A stretch of 52,439 nucleotides of DNA from Spirochaetales bacterium (GCA_016929065.1 JAFGJO010000048.1:1-52439); one strand, 5' to 3'; positions 16,627 through 25,836 are shown, counted from the first letter of the stretch. Numbers and translations: made by a program. Notes: generated by a model from the sequence alone, not told the origin.

Positions 16627-16659
16627 TGGATTCCTCCCTGTCTGGAGATTTCAAACCTC

Positions 16660-16938
16660 TCAAGCAACCCGGATAAACAGGTACTTGAGGATCTCTGGTT
16701 GAATTTTCAGATTCTTTTCGATTGCTGAAATACTGTCAGGCGGGGCCTCGAGCTCAAAGTAAAGATAATGTCCCCGATTATTTTTTCTGATCGGATACGA
16801 CAGCTCCTGCTGTCCTTTGTCTTCCTCTTTGAGTACTTTGACATCTGATTTTGAAAATTCCGATTTTAAGACAGTTTTCCCTGCCTCTAACGCTTCTCCT
16901 GAAGGACTCAGGATGAAGGTCGCCTCATATTTGTGCAT
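16660..16938 (-). CDS. rpsF: 30S ribosomal protein S6
   Basis: S6 binds the central domain of 16S rRNA together with S18. The 92-residue sequence starts MHKYEATFILSPSGEA, and contains ELSYPIRKNNRGHYLYFELEA (IRK and GHY are family landmarks) and LKIQPEILKYLFIRV. AAGGAGG lies 6 nt before the ATG. It is the first gene of the rpsF-ssb-rpsR-rplI-dnaB run and has a strong promoter about 75-100 bp upstream. Confidence 0.96.
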   Translation of the reverse strand: MHKYEATFILSPSGEALEAGKTVLKSEFSKSDVKVLKEEDKGQQELSYPIRKNNRGHYLYFELEAPPDSISAIEKNLKIQPEILKYLFIRVA

Positions 16939-17011
16939 AATATCCTCCTTCTGGTCATGCTGATCCGTATTCTGGTTTAATTTCCGCTGATACGGATAAA
17001 GAGGTTTTCAT

Positions 17012-17040
17012 AACATAACGGCAAATACCGTTTGTGTCAA
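17012..17040 (-). promoter_or_regulatory. Promoter of the rpsF-ssb-rpsR-rplI-dnaB operon
   Basis: On the minus strand a consensus -35 TTGACA (17035-17040) and a -10 TATGTT (17012-17017) are separated by 17 bp. The start site would be near 17005, about 65 nt before rpsF. This is the closest match to the sigma-70 consensus in the window. Confidence 0.8.
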
Positions 17041-17071
17041 GTGGTCATACAATTATTCCGATAAACAGACT

Positions 17072-17090
17072 AACAGCATGGAATGCTGTT
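17072..17090. promoter_or_regulatory. Palindrome between the rpsF and 17167 promoters
   Basis: AACAGCAT (17072-17079) and ATGCTGTT (17083-17090) form a perfect 8-bp inverted repeat around GGA. It lies 32 bp beyond the -35 of the leftward rpsF promoter and 18 bp before the -35-like TTGAAT of the rightward gene. This suits an operator acting on either, but TTT follows the right arm, so a small hairpin is also possible. Confidence 0.4.
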
Positions 17091-17107
17091 TTAGGGGCAC
17101 ACTTCAT

Positions 17108-17136
17108 TTGAATGTACTTATGAAATTTACGATATT
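17108..17136 (+). promoter_or_regulatory. Possible promoter of the 17167 gene
   Basis: TTGAAT (17108-17113) and GATATT (17131-17136) are spaced 17 bp. The predicted start leaves a leader of about 24 nt that includes the ribosome binding site GGGAGG. Confidence 0.4.
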
Positions 17137-17166
17137 TTTATATAAAATCAAAATACGGGAGGAAAT

Positions 17167-17631
17167 ATGACCCGGATAATCAATTTTGAAGACGACATTT
17201 TTTTTCTTGCCTATTCGGTTAAAAAACTTGCCGACGGCCTGCTCCTTGAACTGGATCCTTCTATTTTTCTTGATAAAATCGTTGAAGAAATATCTTTTGT
17301 CTCGCGTTCTGTTGATTTTTTTATTAATCAGCTCAAATCGACCAGCCTGAAGGTAAACCGGGTCAATTACCTGAAAAGCATTCACAAACTCAATGCCCAG
17401 TTCACTGACGTCATAAACGGAATTGTCTCGGAAAAGTTCCCCTTTTCGATCCATATGAAACAGCACAAGGGCAACATCGAACCGCTATTAACCCGCCACC
17501 GCGAATATGAGACCGAGATCTCGGATGCGCTCTCCGGTGAAATGAAAGACGGAAGTCATGACAAGGAGATCATTTCGGAAGAAGAATACAAAATCCTTTT
17601 TGCCCCTGATGAAAATGAAGAGCAATCCTGA
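17167..17631 (+). CDS. Hypothetical cytoplasmic protein
   Basis: The 154-residue protein starts MTRIINFEDDIFFLAYSVKK. A strong GGGAGG ribosome binding site lies 6 nt before the ATG. It is predicted helical, with hydrophobic residues at helix spacing through residue 110. The C-terminus is acidic and hydrophilic (EIISEEEYKILFAPDENEEQS). No signal peptide, membrane segment, Cys pair or known motif is visible. It is divergent from rpsF and convergent with nudC (18-bp gap). Family not recognised. Confidence 0.72.
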   Translation: MTRIINFEDDIFFLAYSVKKLADGLLLELDPSIFLDKIVEEISFVSRSVDFFINQLKSTSLKVNRVNYLKSIHKLNAQFTDVINGIVSEKFPFSIHMKQHKGNIEPLLTRHREYETEISDALSGEMKDGSHDKEIISEEEYKILFAPDENEEQS

Positions 17632-17649
17632 TTTCCCTGTCAAGAACAG

Positions 17650-18561
17650 TCATTCTGATGATAAAAACCAATCAATTAATTCCCGGGCAATACTCAGCGA
17701 TCCCGGGAGGTGCAAGGTTTTGATCTCTTCCCGCGAAACCCATTTTGCCTCCTGGAGCTCATTTTCATCAACCACGATGTCACCCTGTTTATACTCTGCA
17801 GTAAAGGCCACCATCAGCTGGGTCGGGAATGGCCACGGCTGACTGCCGAAATACCGGATATTTTTTACCTCAATTGCGGTCTCTTCCTTGACTTCCCTTT
17901 CGACTGCCTGTTCAAGTGTTTCACCCGGCTCGACAAAACCCGCAACAACAGAAAAAATCTGTTTTGTCCAGCGCCGGGACCGGGCCAGAAGAAGCAAATC
18001 CCCTCTCGTTACCGCCGCAATTACCGCAGGGGTCACGCGGGGGTAGTACAGCTCCCCGCACTGCGGGCATTCTTTTGCACGTTCAGTCTTTGCATCGCGG
18101 GTTTTTTCGCCGCAGATACCGCAGAACTGGTGTGTCAAATTCCAATGCAAAATCTGCGAAGCACGGCCAGCCAATGCAAACTCTTCGGGCGGCAGGATAT
18201 CAAATAACGGCCTGAGTTTTTCAAATTTCCTTGAACTGTTTCGCGGGTTTCCCTTCGATAACCGGAGAACAAAGCAGTCGATCCCCTTGTACGCACCCAT
18301 ATACAGCGGCCATCCGTCATATTCAGATGATCCCAATGGACATGCCCCCCTGGGAACAGTTGTCTTTCCCTCCTCATTCTGTGTGATAAGGAGCAAATCA
18401 TCATGAAAACAAAACCAGAAACCGGCACAGTCTGTTGGTTCATGGCGATATCCCGGTGTAAAATCCTGATAAAGGTGTTTATATGCATCGTGAAGATATT
18501 GCTGTTTTGGCTTGTTCGCTTTTTCTGTGTCCATATACCAAAAAACCGTATCACACTCCAT
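17650..18561 (-). CDS. nudC: NAD(H) pyrophosphatase, NudC-type Nudix hydrolase
   Basis: NudC cleaves NADH/NAD to NMN(H) and AMP, and in E. coli removes NAD caps from RNA. A four-Cys zinc ribbon reads CGICGEKT then CPQCGELYYPRVTPAV (about 150-185). The Nudix box is GFVEPGETLEQAVEREVKEE (about 217-236), followed by TAI where most have an x-G-U ending. SQPWPFP, the NudC-specific motif, comes just after and supports NADH specificity rather than a generic Nudix enzyme. The 303-residue length includes a diverged N-terminal domain. The start is uncertain: ATG at 18534 is also possible. Confidence 0.93.
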   Translation of the reverse strand: MECDTVFWYMDTEKANKPKQQYLHDAYKHLYQDFTPGYRHEPTDCAGFWFCFHDDLLLITQNEEGKTTVPRGACPLGSSEYDGWPLYMGAYKGIDCFVLRLSKGNPRNSSRKFEKLRPLFDILPPEEFALAGRASQILHWNLTHQFCGICGEKTRDAKTERAKECPQCGELYYPRVTPAVIAAVTRGDLLLLARSRRWTKQIFSVVAGFVEPGETLEQAVEREVKEETAIEVKNIRYFGSQPWPFPTQLMVAFTAEYKQGDIVVDENELQEAKWVSREEIKTLHLPGSLSIARELIDWFLSSE

Positions 18562-18613
18562 CAGAAAAAATCAAGAGCGGAAAACGCGACAATAAATCGA
18601 TGAAGAAAACTCG

Positions 18614-18642
18614 TTGAAATTTCAATTGGACTGTACTATAAA
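18614..18642 (+). promoter_or_regulatory. Promoter of the paired cyclase-like genes
   Basis: TTGAAA (18614-18619) and TATAAA (18637-18642) are spaced exactly 17 bp. The start near 18649 gives a leader of about 100 nt before the ATG at 18750. Confidence 0.65.
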
Positions 18643-18749
18643 TTAACTATGGTGAATATAAGCAATACCCGCCCCACGGGAACGGGAAAAACATGCAGGT
18701 TTCCGGATGTGAATGAGGGATCTTTCCTTTTTATCTGCGGTGAATCAGT

Positions 18750-19670
18750 ATGAAAATACCATCCCGGCTGCAACGGATCATCATCGATGCGCTCTCCCAG
18801 TCACTTCCGGTTCACACCATGGTCCGTATCGCAAAGAATGTCGACCCTGACTATGATCTGTATGAACGCACCGGTTTCCCTGCCAATATCCCCATTCCGA
18901 ACATCAATGCCGCACGGCAAATCACCACAGACATTATCGCACAGGGTTTGCTTATCGATTTTATTGAAGTGCTGATCGATGTCCATGAAAACGGACTGAT
19001 GGGAAAAACCACAAGTATCCGGTTTCTTCAGCAGATAATAAAGGAGATATCAGCACTCGGATTTACCTATAATGCCGACGAGGGGTCTTTTATTGAGAAA
19101 AGCGACGGGAAAAAAACCCAGAACTGGGGAATTCTGCTTGAAGGAAAAATGTATGACCTCACCTTCATGAGTATCGATATTGTGGATAATACACAGCTTG
19201 TAAGAAAATATAACAGGGAAGTCATACAGGAAGTCTACAGTAATCTCCGTGATATTTTTACCCGGCAGGTTGAAAAAAGGAACGGCCGTATCTGGTGCTG
19301 GGAGGGAGATGGCGGCCTCGCCGCGTTCAATTTTGATGACAAAAACGTCAAAGCAGTATTAAGCGGGATTGACATTCTGCTTGATGTTTTTTTGTATAAT
19401 CTGTTTAAATGCCCGTTAAAACAACCGGTATCCATACGGATTGCTGTACATAACGGATCATGTCAGTTTCAATTCAACGCGACCGACATTCAGTCGGAGA
19501 CTCTGCGCACGCTCGATAAAATAATGAGCAATCACGCCACACCCGACAGTCTTATCATATCACCCGGGGTATACTCTGATTTGGGAAGCAAACTGGAGCT
19601 TTTTTTCAAACCCGTAACGCTCCGCAACGGGAAATACAATTATCAGTACCGGCTCGAGTGGGAGGAATAA
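18750..19670 (+). CDS. Class III nucleotidyl cyclase-like protein, C1-type half
   Basis: The 306-residue soluble protein has an unassigned helical N-terminal region (about 1-125) and a class III cyclase domain (about 135-300). Both metal-binding aspartates look present: Asp143 in FMSIDIVDNTQ and Asp187 in WEGDGGLAAF. The region that should read G-D-x-V-N-x-A-x-R reads IQSETLRTLDKI, so the base-recognition Asp and the Asn/Arg transition-state pair are missing. The next gene shows the opposite loss, which suggests a heterodimer. There is no membrane segment. The ribosome binding site is weak. Cyclase activity is inferred, and the substrate cannot be told. Confidence 0.78.
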   Translation: MKIPSRLQRIIIDALSQSLPVHTMVRIAKNVDPDYDLYERTGFPANIPIPNINAARQITTDIIAQGLLIDFIEVLIDVHENGLMGKTTSIRFLQQIIKEISALGFTYNADEGSFIEKSDGKKTQNWGILLEGKMYDLTFMSIDIVDNTQLVRKYNREVIQEVYSNLRDIFTRQVEKRNGRIWCWEGDGGLAAFNFDDKNVKAVLSGIDILLDVFLYNLFKCPLKQPVSIRIAVHNGSCQFQFNATDIQSETLRTLDKIMSNHATPDSLIISPGVYSDLGSKLELFFKPVTLRNGKYNYQYRLEWEE

Positions 19671-19672
19671 AC

Positions 19673-20647
19673 ATGGATGTAGTCATTTTTACCAACTCAG
19701 TCTCCATTCAGAAACACATGAGAACCAAGGGATTCTACTCTCTCCCAACCTCCGAAATCAGGAAGGCCCTCGCACAGTACAGCGGACCGGTGATTGTCTA
19801 TATTGATATTGAAAGCATTGGAGAGAAATGGGAAAAGACTGTTTCATCCATTGCACGAAGGCAGCATGTTTTCCTGGGGCTGCTTGATCCAAAGAAAAAA
19901 ATAAAGAGACCTCTTGATCTGATACATGCCGGCGTTGTAGATATCGCCATCCACAAGGAAATCGAAGAGGAATTCGGCGTCCGGCGTATCCGGAAAGTGA
20001 CCAATTACCTTAAAAAATTCCGTCTCGATTTTTCAGCCGAAGCCGAGCACGAAAAAAAGATTGCAGCAAAATCCATTGAATATATTCCCGTGGCGGGCGG
20101 ATGGCAGGACATCCATCCCGGTAAAGAATATACATTTTCCATCATGTTTGTCGAAATGGATGATGAACAGGAAATCCTCAAGAAATTCGGAAAACGGAAT
20201 CTGGAAAGCGCGCTGGAGGTATTCCGCCGTTATATCGAGCGGAACATCACTGCATTTGGCGGCCGCATGTGGATGTGGTCCCAGTTCGGCGGGGTTATCC
20301 TGTTCCCGTTTAATGCAAACGAGAGCAATGCCGTGCTTTGCGGGTTCCGCATCATGCTCTATAAATTCATGCACGATGTGGAAGAATCCTATTTTCCCAA
20401 TTTTATCTCATTCAGGGTTGCCCTGCACCTGGGAAATCTCGCTTACCAGGAAGAAAACACCGGTGATGTCATTGCAGATTCCATCAACTCAATCTTTCAT
20501 CTGGGACGAAAATATACCGAGCCGGGCAATTTCGATGTGACCGAAGAAATCTTCAATTATTCACCGGTAAAATTAAAATCTTTTTTTAAACGGGTGGGCG
20601 AATTTGAATCACACTCCATTCTCCGGATGAAACGCCCGGTCCTGTAA
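19673..20647 (+). CDS. Class III cyclase-like protein, C2-type half with receiver-like N-terminus
   Basis: I chose the ATG at 19673, two bases after the previous stop and preceded by GGAGG (324 residues). Residues 1-115 resemble a degenerate receiver domain: alternating strands, with Asp45 in IVYIDIES and LLDPKKK near 71. The cyclase-like domain spans about 150-315. The first metal Asp is Glu161 (FVEMDDEQ), and the second is replaced near Phe205 (WSQFGGVILF). The base/ribose segment is kept as VIADSINSIFHL, with Asp269 and Asn272; the Arg position is His276. Alone it should be inactive. The complementary pattern to the upstream gene fits a C1/C2 pair. Confidence 0.78.
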   Translation: MDVVIFTNSVSIQKHMRTKGFYSLPTSEIRKALAQYSGPVIVYIDIESIGEKWEKTVSSIARRQHVFLGLLDPKKKIKRPLDLIHAGVVDIAIHKEIEEEFGVRRIRKVTNYLKKFRLDFSAEAEHEKKIAAKSIEYIPVAGGWQDIHPGKEYTFSIMFVEMDDEQEILKKFGKRNLESALEVFRRYIERNITAFGGRMWMWSQFGGVILFPFNANESNAVLCGFRIMLYKFMHDVEESYFPNFISFRVALHLGNLAYQEENTGDVIADSINSIFHLGRKYTEPGNFDVTEEIFNYSPVKLKSFFKRVGEFESHSILRMKRPVL

Positions 20648-20654
20648 CCCCTTT

Positions 20655-21029
20655 TTATGAAAGAAAAATAAAAAGCAGTAAAACGCCCTGCCCAAGGGAT
20701 GTCACAAAGGCAGCAATGAAAATCCCCAGTGATAACGGCGTTCGAAACTCCTGGCTCCCCTGGAATATTTGAATCATATGAAACGCGAAGACTGCGACTC
20801 CCAGAATGCTCATGATGCATGCAAAGACCAGGCCCAGCGGTTCATACCTGACGATCAGCAGGAGCCCTGCAAGCGCAAGGAACACCGCGGGAATGTGAAC
20901 AAGCAAAAATACCGGCGCGCCGCCTTTAAAGCCGAATATTTCCCATGCTTTCCAATACGCCGCGTCAATTTCATGAGAAATCAACAAAGATGTATTCATA
21001 ATATATATCCACACAAGCAATTCCTGCAT
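20655..21029 (-). CDS. Small four-helix membrane protein, DUF6713-like
   Basis: The 124-residue protein has four hydrophobic segments. The N-terminal HEIDAAYWKAWEIFGF (about 19-34) resembles the conserved H-E-I-D-x-A-Y-W-K-E-W motif that I associate with the DUF6713 family; I cannot confirm the number. The charged HEID and KAWE residues next to a membrane helix could be functional. The ATG at 21029 is preceded by AAAGGAT 9 nt away; MNTSLL at 20999 is an alternative start. The gene ends 7 bp from the convergent cyclase-like gene. The biochemical role is unknown. Confidence 0.75.
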   Translation of the reverse strand: MQELLVWIYIMNTSLLISHEIDAAYWKAWEIFGFKGGAPVFLLVHIPAVFLALAGLLLIVRYEPLGLVFACIMSILGVAVFAFHMIQIFQGSQEFRTPLSLGIFIAAFVTSLGQGVLLLFIFLS

Positions 21030-21188
21030 ACAGCATTCATCCTTTCTCTGTAATTGGTCACATGCTACGGGTTTTTATTTTTCCTGTCAATGCAGATCAT
21101 CACAAAGTTGTTTTCCGGGAATGACTTTTTTCTGACTGCCTACTTGCTTTTAAAACAGCTTTTTACTATAAAGGGAGAAGAGCACGCA

Positions 21189-21611
21189 ATGAAAGCAGTA
21201 AATATTATCTTTACTTTTTTAAACACCATCAGCATCCTCGGTATTTTATTTCTGTTTACCGTCATGCATTTCTTTCCCGAACACGGCCCCGTGCTGATGA
21301 TTCTTTCGACAGTACTGTTGTTGTTTATCGGTTTTTTATTTATCATTCTGTTTTTTCTCGAAAAACGTAATCTGGAAAAAAAACTCGCTTTCCGTTTTCT
21401 TCGCCAATACTTCACCGTAACGCTTCGCTTCATCATGATTATTTCCAGCGCTATTGAGCTGGTCATCCTTCTTGTTTCCGGGATAATCCGCAGTAACGGG
21501 TATCTTTTCATCAGCGCCGGCTGCATTGTTGCGTTTATCATGGTCATTTTATTGATCGAACTGGTTATCCGCATCCTGCTGCCCTTGTCCGGGGTTCATA
21601 ATCCAACCTGA
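21189..21611 (+). CDS. Integral membrane protein of unknown function
   Basis: I start this at ATG 21189 (MKAVNIIFTFLN, 140 residues), which follows AAGGGAG. The upstream in-frame stretch to 21054 lacks a site and would cross the probable promoter. Four hydrophobic segments (about 4-24, 33-56, 75-96 and 104-128) fill most of the protein. A basic loop EKRNLEKKLAFRFLRQ between segments 2 and 3 points to a cytoplasmic loop. No motif was recognised. It is convergent with the barrel gene, with a 12-bp gap. Confidence 0.7.
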   Translation: MKAVNIIFTFLNTISILGILFLFTVMHFFPEHGPVLMILSTVLLLFIGFLFIILFFLEKRNLEKKLAFRFLRQYFTVTLRFIMIISSAIELVILLVSGIIRSNGYLFISAGCIVAFIMVILLIELVIRILLPLSGVHNPT

Positions 21612-21623
21612 TGTTTAACCATA

Positions 21624-22955
21624 TCACCACCGCAGCGTCACACCCGTTTTCAGCATCAGGCAGTCAAAACAATCGGCAATGCTGTATATCTGCCTGAGTT
21701 CAGACAACGAAATATCATTCCTTGATTCAACACTGAAAAAAAACCTGCCCCAGTCATCACTCACCTCGCAGCGGAGCGAGCCGGAGCATACTGCCTCAGC
21801 ATCGCCAAACTTTCCTTTTATTCCGGCAGAACAACTGAATGTTCCCGTTTTGAATTTAAGCCGTGCAGTATGCTCATGGCGCAACCGGTTGTTTTCTATC
21901 AGGAAGCGTGCTTCTGCCTGAAATGAAAACATCTGCATTACACTGATTTTCGCACCGAGCGAGTATGAAGAAGTATCATGATAAAGCACGAGAGGTTTTT
22001 TTTCTGATATTTCCCCGAACGAAATCCAAAGCTCCACACCCGCAAAATCATCATTAATAAGATCAGCTGAAATCCTGGCAGACAGTTCCTCTGTCCCGCT
22101 GTAAAAAAAATATTCAGGTGCAGTATTTTTCATAAACAACTTTTTATACATTACCCCGAAATACAGAATAGAAAACACATTGAGATCAATTGCTGACTGG
22201 CCTGTGAAGGCATGATCATCCTGCGATCCGTCTGCCTGTATATAAGATTCAGTCTGGCCCGCAGCAGAACACGAAAACCGGACAGACGAAAACACAGTAT
22301 CAACAACCGCTGTCCAGGAAAATCCGGGGGCTGCAGTCTCGCCGCCACTGTAAAATAAATCGAACAGCATTAATATCCCTTTTTTTTTCAGGGCAATTCT
22401 TGAGGCTGCATTCAGCAGCAGGCCGCCCTGGTATGGAAAACTCTGCATATACCACGCCTCATTCTCCCGTGCAGGCGGGTATGAAGCACTCATCAGCAGT
22501 TCGGTACATATATCCTCAAACAGAAAAAACCGAAGAATCGATCCTGCCTGGTACATGTCGTCTCCATGCCTGAATGCAAAAACAGAAAACGTACCGGGTA
22601 AAGGTGAAAACGATATGCCGAGGCTGGCTTTCTCCTCAACCCCGGAGGCAAGCAGTATTTCCGATGCTTCGGTATACTGGGAACTCCGGACACTGTAGCC
22701 CATGGGATGATAGAGCGCACGGACAAGTCCCTTGAGCCGAAGCGTCCCAACAGTGATCCATGCGTGCCCGATTCCGCCTGCCTCGAATTCATTGTTTCGA
22801 ATCCTGAGAAATGCCTGAAAATCCGGAATGACAAATCGGGACTGGATCATGTATGAATCAAAATCGGCTGTTTCGGCGGTCAGTACAAAATCAGAAAAAA
22901 GGGAAGCAATGCAAAAAAGAAAAATACAAGGAAAAGAGAATTTTTTTGTTGTCAT
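21624..22955 (-). CDS. Probable outer-membrane beta-barrel protein
   Basis: The 443-residue protein has an N-terminal hydrophobic signal (KFSFPCIFLFCIASLFSDFV), then a long series of amphipathic strands with alternating hydrophobic residues and aromatic girdles, as in GTFSVFAFRHG and LNVFSILYFGVMY. It ends TGVTLRW, and a terminal aromatic residue is typical of barrel assembly signals. No enzymatic motif is seen. It stands as a single gene, convergent with the membrane protein at 21189. Function is unknown; a porin-like or structural role is possible. Confidence 0.72.
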   Translation of the reverse strand: MTTKKFSFPCIFLFCIASLFSDFVLTAETADFDSYMIQSRFVIPDFQAFLRIRNNEFEAGGIGHAWITVGTLRLKGLVRALYHPMGYSVRSSQYTEASEILLASGVEEKASLGISFSPLPGTFSVFAFRHGDDMYQAGSILRFFLFEDICTELLMSASYPPARENEAWYMQSFPYQGGLLLNAASRIALKKKGILMLFDLFYSGGETAAPGFSWTAVVDTVFSSVRFSCSAAGQTESYIQADGSQDDHAFTGQSAIDLNVFSILYFGVMYKKLFMKNTAPEYFFYSGTEELSARISADLINDDFAGVELWISFGEISEKKPLVLYHDTSSYSLGAKISVMQMFSFQAEARFLIENNRLRHEHTARLKFKTGTFSCSAGIKGKFGDAEAVCSGSLRCEVSDDWGRFFFSVESRNDISLSELRQIYSIADCFDCLMLKTGVTLRW

Positions 22956-23122
22956 CAGAAAGTTCTTCCCTGTAAAATATTTGTGAGGAATAATTTCGTG
23001 AAACTGTCACATTCAGTTTTTTTGACAGAAGAAGAGTGAACAGAGTATATATAGCAAGAACCATGCCGGGAAGAAAGAGTAATTTCAGAAAATATTTACA
23101 ATTATTTACACTTTATACCAAT

Positions 23123-24454
23123 TTATCCGGCAACGATATTTTTCAATCCCGGGCTTTTCTCGCAATCCTGGATAAAAGCCTCATCCCTGAGCTTGTTTCT
23201 GTAATCCGGAGACTGAAACGAGTACGTAAAATTTGTGTGAACATCATACGTCCCGGTCAACAAGGCATGGGTGTCTTCGGTCATGACCATTTCCTCATCA
23301 GTGGGAATCACAAAAATCCGTACTTTTGAGTTCGGAGCTGAAATCTCGGTTTCTGCATTCCGTGTTCGGGACAGGGCATTCTTTTGCGGATCAACGACAA
23401 TCCCCAGGGATTCAAGCCCCTCAAGACTTTTCTGGCGGATTGGCGGATTCATTTCCCCCACTCCGGCGGTGAAGACAAGCGCATCAACACTCCCCAGAGC
23501 AGCGGTATATGCGCCGATATATTTTTTTATTCTGTAGGATTCAATATCAATCGCAAGCCGGGCTTGTGGATCTCCAGTCCGGGCTGCAGACACAACATCG
23601 CGACGGTCGATATACTTTTGGGTGACACCGAGTATTCCGCTTTTTTTGTTGAGAATGGTTTCAACATCCTTTGGCGCAAGCCCGGTTTTGTTCATAATAT
23701 AGAAAGGGATGGCCGGGTCAATATCTCCGCATCGAGTGCCCATAACAAGGCCTTCGAGCGGCGTAAGTCCCATGGAGGTATCAACGGAAATCCCGTTTTT
23801 TACCGCATTCGCGCTCACTCCATTCCCGATATGCAGGGAAATACAGTTTGTTTCCCGGGGCTTTTTTTTCAAGAGAACTGCTGCTCGTTTGGCCACGTAC
23901 AGAAGTGAAGTCCCGTGGAAACCGTATTTTCTCACCCGGTAATCGGTGTACCATTCATAGGGGAGCGGATAGGTGTATGCAAAGTCCGGCATCGTTTGAT
24001 GCCAGGCTGTGTCCATAATTGCACAATGGGGGACATCCGGCAGAACAGCCTGCGCCGCTTCAATGCCCATGATATTGGCAGGATTATGAAGAGGGCTCAA
24101 ATCACTTACTTCGCGGAACATGTCGAGGATGTCCGGTGTAATAATGATCGATTTCGCAAACCGGTCGGCCCCATGGACCACCCGGTGGCCGACAGCCTGA
24201 ATGACGGTAATATCGGATAACGCGCCCACCTGCCGGTCAAGCAGCAGGGATATCATCAGTTGTATTGCCTCTTTATGGGACGGGCATGACTGTGTTCTGG
24301 TTACTTCTTCTTTTCCGCGCGACTGGTGCTCAATGACCGATTCGGCTGTGCCGACCCGTTCAACAAGCCCCTTTGCAATAACCAGTTTTTCCTGCCAGTC
24401 ATACACCTGGTATTTGACTGACGAACTCCCGCAGTTCAGGGTAAGAATGATCAT
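23123..24454 (-). CDS. ackA: Acetate kinase
   Basis: AckA interconverts acetyl phosphate plus ADP with acetate plus ATP, the energy-yielding end of fermentative acetate production. The N-terminal [13 protein letters not shown] (about 7-19) and the later [20 protein letters not shown] and [17 protein letters not shown] are the two family signatures. [10 protein letters not shown] also matches. At 443 residues it is about 40 longer than most; the excess is at the C-terminus (after about 400), rich in charged residues. No pta gene is adjacent. The ATG at 24454 follows GAGG. Confidence 0.96.
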   Translation of the reverse strand: MIILTLNCGSSSVKYQVYDWQEKLVIAKGLVERVGTAESVIEHQSRGKEEVTRTQSCPSHKEAIQLMISLLLDRQVGALSDITVIQAVGHRVVHGADRFAKSIIITPDILDMFREVSDLSPLHNPANIMGIEAAQAVLPDVPHCAIMDTAWHQTMPDFAYTYPLPYEWYTDYRVRKYGFHGTSLLYVAKRAAVLLKKKPRETNCISLHIGNGVSANAVKNGISVDTSMGLTPLEGLVMGTRCGDIDPAIPFYIMNKTGLAPKDVETILNKKSGILGVTQKYIDRRDVVSAARTGDPQARLAIDIESYRIKKYIGAYTAALGSVDALVFTAGVGEMNPPIRQKSLEGLESLGIVVDPQKNALSRTRNAETEISAPNSKVRIFVIPTDEEMVMTEDTHALLTGTYDVHTNFTYSFQSPDYRNKLRDEAFIQDCEKSPGLKNIVAG

Positions 24455-24481
24455 ACTCTATTCCTCGCTTTCAAAAATAGG

Positions 24482-24514
24482 AAAAAGGCCTGTGAAGAAT
24501 TCCTCTGCCTTTTT
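24482..24514 (-). terminator. Possible hairpin terminator between prs and ackA
   Basis: AAAAAGGC (24482-24489) and GCCTTTTT (24507-24514) are inverted around 17 bases, with T-rich flanks on both strands. It could end prs transcription or work in both directions. It lies just 30 bp before ackA, so it could equally be part of the ackA leader. Confidence 0.35.
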
Positions 24515-24582
24515 TTCCGGAATTCCCCTGTATCTCTATTGCGTCATCACAATTTTTTAACGAAATGTGCCGTGGGTGCCAA

Positions 24583-25833
24583 TTACTTGCGCTGCTTCTG
24601 TTTGTCGCGCAGCAGCCGTTTGATGATATCCCGGTTATCCAGCAACGGGCTCAGCGACAAATTAAAACTCAATCTAAAAATTGTTTTTGCAAACAGCCGT
24701 GATACATTCGCAGAAAGATACCATTCCCGCAAATGAAGCCGTTCATCATGAAAAACTGCATTGGTCCCAATGATTGTATCAAACAGCTTTTTTCTGTAGG
24801 CCTCTTCATAGTGGTCAATGGCATCTCCGGTAAAAAACGGCAGGCTCACCGCACAGATTATTTTTTTTGCGCCGCGTTCCTTCAATTTTTCCATTGCCTT
24901 TAAAAGCGTCCCGCCGCTTCCCAGGATATCATCCCCCATAAACACGGTTTTGTTTTCAACAGATCCAAGCAGATGGACATTGGTGATATTGCTGTCCTTT
25001 GCGTTCAGCGTCACTTTTGAATAATCACGCTCTTTATAAAGCATCGCGAGCGGCCGGTTTAACGCCGATGCATAAAACTTGTTCCGCTCAACTGAACCGG
25101 TATCAGGAGACACGATCGCCAGACTGTCATCTTTAAGATCGACAACCGTTGAGAGCGCCCGAAGCACCTGATAGGAGGCGTGGAGATTCTCCAGCCGCAG
25201 ATGGTTGAAACAGTTTTCGATTTCCCGGGAATGAATATCCAATGTAATAATCCGGTTGACGCCCATGTATTCCAGGATTTGACCGAATCGTGCAGCAGTG
25301 AGCCCCTCACGGCCCTTCTTCTTGTGCTGTCGTGAATACGGATACGTTGGGACAACAACCGTCACCCGTGCGGCACCCGCCTGCAGGGCAGCATCGACTG
25401 TGGTCAACAGGCAGAAAAAATGGTCGTTGACCGTCAAAAAATGACTGCTTTGGCTGTCGGAAAATGTAATGGGGTAGTGATTGGCAACATCCTGAAAAAT
25501 ATAGATGTCTTTTCCCCGTATTGAACTTTTTATTGCGGTTTTAAATTCACCGTTCGCAAACCTTGTGAACGATGCATGAATCCGGAAATCGGGAATCAGC
25601 TTTGATCCGTTGTGGTGAGGGGAAGCGTCCTGTATGGTAAACAAATCCCTGTTCAGAGAGTATTTCTGCAGCAGATCTTTCTCCGGAATGGAGTATTTTT
25701 TTGAAAGAGATTGAAGCTGTGAACTTACTTTCCGGGATGCAATAGACCGAAGATGCCCGATTACTTCTTCCGCAAAATGAATACCGCCCGGACAGGCAAG
25801 TATTCCAATATCCTGAAGATCAATTTTTCGCAT
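24583..25833 (-). CDS. prs: Ribose-phosphate pyrophosphokinase (long form)
   Basis: This enzyme makes PRPP from ribose 5-phosphate and ATP for nucleotides, His, Trp and NAD. Motifs are FANGEFKTAI, VVPTYPYSRQHKKKGREGLTA (the R-Q-D/H-K flexible loop) and ITLDIHSREIENCF. The PRPP loop is MGDDILGSGGTLLKA. At 416 residues it is about 100 longer than the E. coli enzyme; the extra length is in the N-terminus (first 90 residues) and the C-terminus. It starts 3 bp after a small zinc-ribbon gene. Ribose 5-phosphate is supplied by rpiA, encoded nearby at 29214. Confidence 0.93.
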   Translation of the reverse strand: MRKIDLQDIGILACPGGIHFAEEVIGHLRSIASRKVSSQLQSLSKKYSIPEKDLLQKYSLNRDLFTIQDASPHHNGSKLIPDFRIHASFTRFANGEFKTAIKSSIRGKDIYIFQDVANHYPITFSDSQSSHFLTVNDHFFCLLTTVDAALQAGAARVTVVVPTYPYSRQHKKKGREGLTAARFGQILEYMGVNRIITLDIHSREIENCFNHLRLENLHASYQVLRALSTVVDLKDDSLAIVSPDTGSVERNKFYASALNRPLAMLYKERDYSKVTLNAKDSNITNVHLLGSVENKTVFMGDDILGSGGTLLKAMEKLKERGAKKIICAVSLPFFTGDAIDHYEEAYRKKLFDTIIGTNAVFHDERLHLREWYLSANVSRLFAKTIFRLSFNLSLSPLLDNRDIIKRLLRDKQKQRK

Positions 25834-25836
25834 ACG

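Noticed and set aside
17072-17090. Intrinsic terminator
   Set aside because: There is no gene upstream to terminate and the T run is short; it is kept as an operator-like palindrome.
23384-24220. Long plus-strand frames opposite ackA
   Set aside because: They are antisense shadows of a clear acetate kinase gene.
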